A stretch of 64,000 nucleotides of DNA. It comes from an uncultured Acetatifactor sp. (GTDB lineage: Bacteria > Bacillota > Clostridia > Lachnospirales > Lachnospiraceae). The stretch lies in contig CAJUCE010000002.1 in the NCBI GenBank assembly GCA_910584865.1, positions 217,082 to 281,081 of the forward strand, given 5' to 3'. Positions 7,280-12,861 of the stretch are shown piece by piece. Numbering within the stretch: position 1 is the first letter of the stretch; every line of letters starts with the position of its first letter. The translations under genes and the position numbers were made by a program. The notes under the pieces were generated by a model. It was not told the DNA's origin. It searched no databases and was given only the letters and a program-made list of their open reading frames with translations.

Positions 7280-7828
7280 ATGGGCAAAGCTTTGGGCATG
7301 ATAGAATTTAAGACGGTTTCCGCCGGAGTGACGGCGGCGGATGCCATGGTTAAGACGGCGGCTGTGGAACTGGTGGAAGCCCAGACCGTATGCCCCGGTA
7401 AATATATCGCTCTGATAACGGGAGACTTAAGTGCGGTGGATGCTGCGGTTGCGACGGCAAAGGTGCAGTACGGCGAGAATCTCATCGACAGCTTTGTACT
7501 GGGCAACCCCCATGAGGGCATTTTCCCGGCAATCTACGGAACCACCCATGTGGAACATATCAGTTCCCTGGGTATTCTGGAAACCTTCGACGCCGCGGCC
7601 ATTATCGTGGCGGCGGATGTGGCGGCCAAGACGGCGGATGTGGAGCTGATCGAGCTGCGTATTGCAAAGGGCATGTGCGGAAAGTCCTATGTATTTCTAT
7701 GCGGGGAGGTTTCCGCCGTGGGTGCGGCCATTTCAAAAGCGAAAGCCAGTGTGTCCGAAAGCGGCATGTTCCTGGATTCCACGGTAATTGCCCATCCGGA
7801 TCCCCAGATCTGCAAGTCTATCCTGTAG
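7280..7828 (+). CDS. BMC-T shell protein, PduT-like
   Basis: 182 residues made of two BMC domains (about 3-90 and 95-180), starting LGMIEFKTVSAGVTAADAMV and LGILETFDAAAIIVAADVAA. Cys38, in the sequence TVCPGKYIALI, sits exactly where PduT has the cysteine that binds a 4Fe-4S cluster at the trimer pore. Such trimers are proposed to carry electrons across the shell or to dock PduS. Start ATG 7280 follows AGGAGG 7267-7272. Its size and cysteine make a PduT role more likely than a stacked BMC-T gate. Confidence 0.92.
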   Translation: MGKALGMIEFKTVSAGVTAADAMVKTAAVELVEAQTVCPGKYIALITGDLSAVDAAVATAKVQYGENLIDSFVLGNPHEGIFPAIYGTTHVEHISSLGILETFDAAAIIVAADVAAKTADVELIELRIAKGMCGKSYVFLCGEVSAVGAAISKAKASVSESGMFLDSTVIAHPDPQICKSIL

Positions 7829-7841
7829 GGTAGAAGGGGAC

Positions 7842-8035
7842 GTGAAGAGATATGAATATATAAGAGTCATATGGGTGTTTTTTTCGGCGCAGAATCAGAG
7901 GAACACAGAAAAATAATAGATAAATATGCGGCAGACGGATACCGATATGTGGGCTATATTCCGGTTTATATCGATATGAACGGAAAGCTGAAGGAACTGG
8001 ATTTGATCTTTGAGACACACTGCCGAAGGGCGTAG
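7842..8035 (+). pseudogene. DUF4177-like small gene with frameshift at a T7 run
   Basis: Frame one from GTG 7842 reads MKRYEYIRVIWVFF. After a run of seven T (7878-7884) the protein continues in the -1 frame as FGAESEEHRKIIDKYAADGY and ends LKELDLIFETHC before TAG 8033. The joined sequence resembles small DUF4177 proteins (YEY at the start, EYAAKGYRYVGYIP in the middle, DLIFE at the end). The break could be a homopolymer indel, a sequencing error or ribosomal slippage. Function of the family is unknown. Confidence 0.55.
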
Positions 8036-8039
8036 CTTT

Positions 8040-8973
8040 GATCTTTGAAACAGGCAGCTGGAGGCTCTGGATCCTATTTTTAGAGGAGCATTATGAAATT
8101 CAAAGTTGCAATTTTACAAATGAAATCTTTGGATCGCCAATATCAGGAAAGTACACATGTCGTTATAGATAAGATGAAGGCAGCCGCGGCAGCAAAGGCG
8201 GATATTCTTCTGCTGCCGGAGGTTTTTTTGACAGGATATGAATTACCTTTTTGTAATAACGAGGCGTTGGCAGACGATAATCCATATCTGCGGCAGATTT
8301 GTGACGCTGCGGGTAAAATGCATATCGGAGTCATTGCAACAGCCATCACAAAGGGAACAGGAAAGCCCCGGAATTCGGCATATGTAATTAACAAACAGGG
8401 GCAGATACTGATGAAATATTCCAAAGTTCATACCTGTGATTTTGCGGATGAATCCTGTTTGGAAAGCGGTGATACGTTTCATGTATGTGATTTTCATGGA
8501 ATTAAACTTGGCGTTATGATTTGCTATGACCGTGAATATCCGGAAAGTGCAAGGATATTGATGCTGAAAGGCGCCGAGATCATTTTAGTACCTAACGACT
8601 GCGGTGCGATGAAACCGCGGCTGTGTGCCTTATCAACACGGGCATATGAGAATATGACAGGTATTGCGATGGCAAATCCAAACGGCGAAAACGCGGGGAA
8701 TTCCTGTGCATTCAGCCCTATTTGCTGGGATGAAAACGGAAACTGTGTGGATAATGTCCTTTTGATGGCAGATGACTTAACAGAAGGATTATTTTATGCG
8801 GAATTTGATATGGATGAAATTCGAAGATACCGGGAAAAAGAAATGATGGGAAACACTTATCGTAAAGTGAAAGCGTATGATTTGCTGTTAAATAAAAAGA
8901 TAGAATATCCGTTTATACGAGATAATCAAGAGAGATAAACATCGGCATAGATTCAGGCTGATCTTTGAAACAG
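8040..8973. repeat. Direct repeats GATCTTTGAAACAG flanking the nitrilase gene
   Basis: The 14-mer is present at 8040-8053 and 8960-8973, with looser similarity continuing for about 25 nt. A third, slightly different copy (GATCTTTGAGACA) lies at 8005-8017 in the 3' end of the DUF4177-like gene, where it encodes DLIFET. The nitrilase gene lies exactly between the two identical copies. Confidence 0.7.
8093..8938 (+). CDS. Carbon-nitrogen hydrolase (nitrilase superfamily amidase)
   Basis: 281 residues, a single CN-hydrolase domain. The catalytic triad is visible: Glu43 in LLLPEVFLTGY, Lys111 in YSKVHTCDF and Cys144 in VMICYDREYPES. The family hydrolyses amides, ureido groups or nitriles; this one is nearest in look to the aliphatic amidase and N-carbamoylputrescine types, but the substrate cannot be told. 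AGAGGAG at 8082 supports ATG 8093. The gene is poorer in G and C than its neighbours and is framed by direct repeats, pointing to recent arrival. Whether it serves the microcompartment is unknown. Confidence 0.88.
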   Translation: MKFKVAILQMKSLDRQYQESTHVVIDKMKAAAAAKADILLLPEVFLTGYELPFCNNEALADDNPYLRQICDAAGKMHIGVIATAITKGTGKPRNSAYVINKQGQILMKYSKVHTCDFADESCLESGDTFHVCDFHGIKLGVMICYDREYPESARILMLKGAEIILVPNDCGAMKPRLCALSTRAYENMTGIAMANPNGENAGNSCAFSPICWDENGNCVDNVLLMADDLTEGLFYAEFDMDEIRRYREKEMMGNTYRKVKAYDLLLNKKIEYPFIRDNQER

Positions 8974-9057
8974 ACATCGAAAGGATTTGGAGCCGATATC
9001 CGGATTGTATGTTTGAAAGGACTGTAAAAGAGAAAAGAGGCGGGGAGTGAAGCGTGC

Positions 9058-9831
9058 ATGCTGGCGGTAGAGCGCAGAAACATGATTTTGGAAAAACTAC
9101 AGGACGAGCGCAAAGTGGTGGTCAGTGAGCTGAGCACTCTTTTTGATGTGTCTGAGGAGACCATACGCCGTGATCTGGATAAACTGGACCGTCAGGGTCT
9201 GGCCATCAAGAGCTACGGCGGGGCGGTTTTGAATGAGAATTCCACCCTGGATATGCCCTTTAATGTCCGCAAAAACCGGAATATCAAGGGGAAGCAGCAG
9301 ATTGCGGAGCTCATCAGCGGCCTTGTGAAGGAGGACGAGCATATCATTGTGGATCCAAGCACCACGGCGGTGGCCATTGTGAAAGCCCTGAAAAGCAGGA
9401 AAAAGCTGACGGTGATTACCAGTTCCATCGAGGTTCTCATCGAACTTTCGGATGTAAGCGGGTGGGATATCATCTGCACGGGCGGAACGCTTCGGGAGAA
9501 TTACCTGACTCTGGTGGGTTCCCGGGCAGCGGACATGATCAGCTCCTTCTATGCGGACAAGGCAATCATATCCTGTAAGGGCATCGATATGAACAAAGGT
9601 GTTACCGATGCCAACGAAGCCCTTTCCCAGGTAAAGCAGGCCATGCTCCGGTCCGCAAAGCAGCGCATTGTTGCTGCAGACCACACCAAATTCGGAAACG
9701 TGGCTTTTTCCAGGATCTGCGAGCTGTCTGCGGTGGACATGGTGGTGACGGATGTGTGTCCGGGCCGGGAGTGGATGGATTATTTCGGGGAGAAAGGAAT
9801 AGAGTGCATCTATGGCAGGGAAGAAAGCTGA
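9058..9831 (+). CDS. DeoR-family transcriptional regulator
   Basis: 257 residues. An N-terminal helix-turn-helix (RRNMILEKLQDERKVVVSEL, then FDVSEETIRRDLDKLDRQG) is followed by the DeoR sugar-phosphate-binding domain (EDEHIIVDPSTTAVAIVKAL, ADKAIISCKGIDMNKGVTDA). DeoR proteins usually repress catabolic operons and release DNA on binding a phosphorylated sugar or intermediate. Its place at the end of the BMC operon suggests that it controls that operon, perhaps sensing a deoxy-sugar phosphate. The last 20 bases overlap the parA-like gene, so the two are translated together. GGGGAG lies upstream at 9041. Confidence 0.9.
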   Translation: MLAVERRNMILEKLQDERKVVVSELSTLFDVSEETIRRDLDKLDRQGLAIKSYGGAVLNENSTLDMPFNVRKNRNIKGKQQIAELISGLVKEDEHIIVDPSTTAVAIVKALKSRKKLTVITSSIEVLIELSDVSGWDIICTGGTLRENYLTLVGSRAADMISSFYADKAIISCKGIDMNKGVTDANEALSQVKQAMLRSAKQRIVAADHTKFGNVAFSRICELSAVDMVVTDVCPGREWMDYFGEKGIECIYGREES

Positions 9832-10627
9832 TAAAAAGACGAAGACCATAGCCTTTGCGAATAACAAGGGCGGAAGCGGCAAGACTACTACCTGTGCCAA
9901 TGTGGGTTATTCCCTTTCCTGCCTTGGCAGAAAGGTGCTGCTCATCGACGGAGATATGCAGATGAACCTTACCCTTTCCTTTTTCGGGGAAGATGAGGTG
10001 TTGGATTTTTCCGCAGGGGAAAAAAATCTCTACGCCGCCATCAGGGCGGAAGGGGACCTGGCGGACTATGTGCTACGGACGCCTTATGAAAATCTGGACC
10101 TGATTCCCTCCTCGCTGCTGATGAGCAGTATAGAGTATGAGCTTTTTTCCAGGCAGGACAGGGAGCGGATTCTGGGAAAGGCCCTGTCTAATTTGAAAAA
10201 CAGTGCAGAATATGACTATATTTTGATAGATGCTCCGCCTACCCTGGGAGGCTGGGTGATGAATATCCTCTGTGCGTCGGATTACTGCATCCTTCCGGTG
10301 GAGGCCAGTCCATGGGGGCTTTTCGGGGTGGCGAACATGTTTGATTTCCTGGAGGACATGAAGGAACTGGCACCGGAACTGACCCTGATGGGGGTGGTGA
10401 TCACCAAGCTGGACGCCAGGAAAAATTACGGCAGGCAGACACTGGAGGCCCTGCGGCAGTTTGAAGAAGTGAACATCTTCGACACCGTTATCCGGGTGGA
10501 CAGCGAGATAGAGTGGGCCCAGGACAATTCCAGGCCCGTTCAGGCATATAAGAAATCGGCCAGAAGTGCCGGAGAATACATGGAACTGGCAAAGGAGGTG
10601 GAGAGATATGTCCGTAGGAGCAGGTAG
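9812..10627 (+). CDS. ParA/MinD-family ATPase, possible McdA-like microcompartment positioning protein
   Basis: 271 residues. The deviant Walker A KGGSGKTTTCANVGYSL (about residues 19-35) includes the signature lysine of ParA proteins; DGDMQMNLTLSF follows, and YDYILIDAPPTLGGWVM is the Walker B region. It is full length for a ParA. There is no parB, no parS-like repeat and no plasmid or chromosome origin gene nearby. It overlaps the DeoR gene by 20 bp and the next, disordered gene by 20 bp, so the three form one unit beside the BMC operon. ParA-type McdA proteins space carboxysomes over the nucleoid with a small disordered partner, McdB; the arrangement here fits that model. A general ParA role remains possible. 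Confidence 0.85.
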   Translation: MAGKKADKKTKTIAFANNKGGSGKTTTCANVGYSLSCLGRKVLLIDGDMQMNLTLSFFGEDEVLDFSAGEKNLYAAIRAEGDLADYVLRTPYENLDLIPSSLLMSSIEYELFSRQDRERILGKALSNLKNSAEYDYILIDAPPTLGGWVMNILCASDYCILPVEASPWGLFGVANMFDFLEDMKELAPELTLMGVVITKLDARKNYGRQTLEALRQFEEVNIFDTVIRVDSEIEWAQDNSRPVQAYKKSARSAGEYMELAKEVERYVRRSR

Positions 10628-11354
10628 TATCAGGAGGGCCGCCAGGGCGGCGGGGAAGAAATCGGAGACATTGCCGGATGCCGGGACAGCCGGAAAGAAA
10701 ACGCAGACACCGCCGGATGCCGGGATGGCTGTGAACGAAACGGCGGCGGAGGCGGAAACAAGGGCAGTATTGAACCAGGAGACAGAGCCGGCAGCGGCAG
10801 GCGTGAAGAAAACAGAGGAAGAACCGCAACCGGCAGGCGCGGGAAAAACAGAGAAAGAACCGACATCGGCAGGTGTGAAGAGGGCAGAGGAAGAACCGAA
10901 ATCAGAGACAGGTACGGGAGAAGCAGCTTTGGAACCGGCAGCAGGTACGGGCCGGAAGAAAAGTACATCGGCGAAAACCATGACAGCCGGAAAGGAAACT
11001 GCAGTGAGCGGAACCGGAAAGAAAGCAAAATCGGGAAAGAAGAAAAAAGAGACCGACACAGCCGAAGGGAAGAAGGCAGCAGGCAGAAAGGGAAAGTCAT
11101 TCAAAGAGGAGGCTGCAGAAATCAAACCCACAGGGGAATCCGTGAAAGAGTCTGTTTCCGGAAATTCCGTGGATAAACATTTCGGTAAGAAGGAAAAGCA
11201 AAAGAAATTAGAGAATGAAAAGAAATCGGAAGCTCCGAAAAAGTCTGCAGGTAAAGCTGCAAAAACCGCTTCAACGGAGAAAAATATACCGAAAAAGGAC
11301 GACACTTATGAGGCTTTCGGAATTGGCCAGCAGCTTCCCACATATCTTCTGTAA
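10608..11354 (+). CDS. Disordered Lys/Glu/Ala/Thr-rich protein, possible McdB-like partner
   Basis: 248 residues from ATG 10608, which has a strong AAAGGAGGT at 10591-10599. Almost the whole chain is low complexity: Lys, Glu, Ala, Thr, Gly and Pro with hardly any aromatic residue until about residue 165. It starts with a basic segment (IRRAARAAGKK) and ends in an ordered-looking motif, YEAFGIGQQLPTYLL. No enzyme domain is seen. The overlap with the ParA-like gene and the place next to shell genes suggest an adaptor: the basic stretches might touch DNA or ParA, and the conserved-looking tail might bind the shell. This is inference; I do not recognise the family by sequence. Confidence 0.75.
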   Translation: MSVGAGSIRRAARAAGKKSETLPDAGTAGKKTQTPPDAGMAVNETAAEAETRAVLNQETEPAAAGVKKTEEEPQPAGAGKTEKEPTSAGVKRAEEEPKSETGTGEAALEPAAGTGRKKSTSAKTMTAGKETAVSGTGKKAKSGKKKKETDTAEGKKAAGRKGKSFKEEAAEIKPTGESVKESVSGNSVDKHFGKKEKQKKLENEKKSEAPKKSAGKAAKTASTEKNIPKKDDTYEAFGIGQQLPTYLL

Positions 11355-11386
11355 TCTGTCGGGATTTTTTTGGAGTAACATGTTCG

Positions 11387-11899
11387 TTAAAAAGACCTTA
11401 TTTCAGGAGAATCATAGCATCTGCATTTTTCTTCCAGGAGAGGGAAATTACAGCATCGGACCGCTAAAGCGGAGAAAGGATTTTCGATATATTTATGATA
11501 GAGCTTTTTTGCTTTTGATTCCAGAATGGGAGCAATCCTATCAATAATGGCTTTCTCTTTTTGAAGGAGGTATATGTAGTCTGTTTTTTCCTTCTCATTG
11601 CTAAAACTTCGGTAGTTGGCAATTTCGTTATATTTCAGCAGTGCAGCGCATTCTCTGGGCACAGGAATCATATTATAGGAAGCAAGTGTAGCTTCCTATA
11701 ATCGAATGCGCCGCAAAGAAACGTGCCTTTTATCAGAAGCAAAGTGCATGCTTCTGATAAGTTATATTGTTGATATTCAGAACAGCATACAGTTTTCCGG
11801 ACGATTCATCAACAAGTTTATGAAAGTCAAGACTGTTTGACGTTTATCGAGTTTTATCAATTCATTTGTATAGTCTTTGTGAACCACATACCAATCCAT
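11387..11899 (-). pseudogene. ToxN/AbiQ-like type III toxin, disrupted
   Basis: On the minus strand ATG 11899, after a good AGGAGG site, reads MDWYVVHKDYTNELIKLDKR. A shifted frame gives SGKLYAVLNINNITY. The last 94 codons read MIPVPRECAALLKYNEIANY and end near CNFPLLEEKC. The N-terminal DYxxxL, the NINN..Y strand, the NMIPVP step and the final C.F..LEEKC match the layout of ToxN/AbiQ endoribonucleases. The frames do not join: there is at least one frameshift near 11810, and two hairpins (11672-11760) replace the middle. The toxin is therefore almost surely inactive. The family call is from memory of motifs. Confidence 0.6.
11672..11760. repeat. Pair of related perfect hairpins inside the toxin relic
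   Basis: Hairpin A has 12-nt arms ATTATAGGAAGC and GCTTCCTATAAT (11672-11702) around loop AAGTGTA. Hairpin B has 12-nt arms TTATCAGAAGCA and TGCTTCTGATAA (11730-11760) around loop AAGTGCA. Loops match the form AAGTGYA, and the stems differ by paired changes. The 27-nt spacer has no clear signal. The form resembles REP/BIME-type or other palindromic mobile units. Confidence 0.7.
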
Positions 11900-11916
11900 A
11901 AGACCTCCTGATATGT

Positions 11917-11946
11917 AAAAGTGGGTGGAATACCCCCCGCACTTTT
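11917..11946 (-). terminator. Attenuator-type terminator before the toxin relic
   Basis: On the minus strand GTGCGGGGGG pairs with CCACCCAC (one bulge, one mismatch) and is followed by TTTTA. In type III systems a terminator between the RNA antitoxin and the toxin gene limits toxin synthesis; the position here fits. Confidence 0.55.
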
Positions 11947-12035
11947 AAACGATTGTTTTGACTGGACAATCTAACCGCTTAACAGATATACTGCATCTGT
12001 ATTTACTGTATATGTGATTCTACCAAAAAAATCAA
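11947..12035 (-). promoter_or_regulatory. Promoter and possible antitoxin RNA leader of the type III system
   Basis: On the minus strand TTGATT (12030-12035) and TATACA (12007-12012) are 17 bp apart. The 60-nt transcript before the terminator holds two small hairpins: ACAGAT/ATCTGT and GATTGT/ACAATC. Type III antitoxins are tandem pseudoknot RNAs of about 35 nt; clear tandem repeats are not visible here, so the antitoxin may be reduced or decayed. Confidence 0.4.
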
Positions 12036-12122
12036 TAGAATTCCACTTTCTTAGAACCTTTTTATATTTTCCAGATTTAGAAAGCCTCCCCTATAGAACT
12101 CCCTGTAGAACGGCTCTATAGA

Positions 12123-12161
12123 GCAGGTAGAGAGAAGCAGGTAGGGAGAAGGGCAGGTGGA
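12123..12161 (+). repeat. Short tandem repeat GCAGGTAGRGAGAAG
   Basis: Two and a half copies of a 14-15-bp purine-rich unit lie just upstream of the tandem promoters. No function is evident. Confidence 0.5.
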
Positions 12162-12175
12162 AATGAATCAAGCCG

Positions 12176-12204
12176 TTGACAAGGGGCAGTCCCCCATATA
12201 TACT
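12176..12204 (+). promoter_or_regulatory. Strong housekeeping promoter upstream of yqeY and the kinase operon
   Basis: TTGACA at 12176-12181 and TATACT at 12199-12204, spacing 17, is an almost perfect sigma-A promoter. A second one, TTGACA 12233-12238 and TATAGT 12255-12260 (spacing 16), lies just downstream. Together they would drive yqeY at 12386 and, since no terminator follows, probably the genes after it. Confidence 0.75.
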
Positions 12205-12254
12205 TAAACAGGAGAAGAAACAGGCAAACCAATTGACACAAAAACTTTAAAAGA

Positions 12255-12356
12255 TATAGTAAATGACAGTTCATTTTGTATTTCAATGTTTTGATGATAC
12301 CATGGAATATACGCTTTCCGGGTAATGCGGTACCGGGACTCCTGTCGTTTACTATA
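12255..12356. mobile_element. Possible MITE or structured leader with 15-bp terminal inverted repeats
   Basis: TATAGTAAATGACAG (12255-12269) and CTGTCGTTTACTATA (12342-12356) are inverted repeats with one mismatch (a G-U pair in RNA). The ends start with TA, as at target sites of IS630/mariner-type elements. The 102-bp unit has an inner hairpin and no open frame. As RNA it would be a long closed stem in the leader of yqeY. Confidence 0.4.
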
Positions 12357-12385
12357 AACCCGCAAAAGGGGTAAGGAGGTAAAAA

Positions 12386-12823
12386 ATGGAATTAGAACAA
12401 CTGAGAAAAGATATGATGACAGCAATGAAGGCAAGGGATAAGGATCGCAAGGATGCTATCTCCTCTTTGGTTTCCGCAGTGAAAAAGGCGGCCATAGATG
12501 CGGGCTGCCGGGACGACGTGCCCTCGGAGATGGTGGACAGGGTGATTACCAAGGAACTGAAGACCGCGAAAGAACAGCTGGATACCTGTCCGGCGGAGCG
12601 TGAGGATCTGCGGGCGGAGTATCAGAAGCGTTATGATGTAATCGCGGAGTATGCCCCCCAAATGATGTCCGCGGAAGAGATCAAGGCATATATTGAAACC
12701 CATTTTGCGGAGTTGGCGGCTGCCAAAAACAAGGGCCAGATCATGAAGGCGGTAATGGGGGATTTAAAGGGCAAGGCTGACGGAAAGCTGATCAATGAGA
12801 TCGTGGCACAGTTGTGTAAGTAA
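12386..12823 (+). CDS. GatB/YqeY-domain protein
   Basis: 145 residues, the full length of YqeY proteins: MELEQLRKDMMTAMKARDKD at the start, a middle segment with AEREDLRAEYQKRYDVIAEYAPQ interrupted only by usual positions, and a C-terminal helical part that resembles the tail domain of the GatB amidotransferase (KGQIMKAVMGDLKGKADGKL). Its molecular role is not settled; a link to tRNA or amidotransferase work is assumed from the shared domain. AAGGAGG at 12373 is a strong ribosome site. It is 38 bp before the kinase gene and probably shares its transcript. Confidence 0.9.
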   Translation: MELEQLRKDMMTAMKARDKDRKDAISSLVSAVKKAAIDAGCRDDVPSEMVDRVITKELKTAKEQLDTCPAEREDLRAEYQKRYDVIAEYAPQMMSAEEIKAYIETHFAELAAAKNKGQIMKAVMGDLKGKADGKLINEIVAQLCK

Positions 12824-12861
12824 GATTCCGGATCAGGAAACCGCGGTTGGAGGTAAAACGG

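Noticed and set aside
9812..10627. Plasmid or chromosome partition locus (parABS)
   Set aside because: No parB, no parS-like repeats and no replication genes are near; the gene is joined to a DeoR gene of a catabolic operon.
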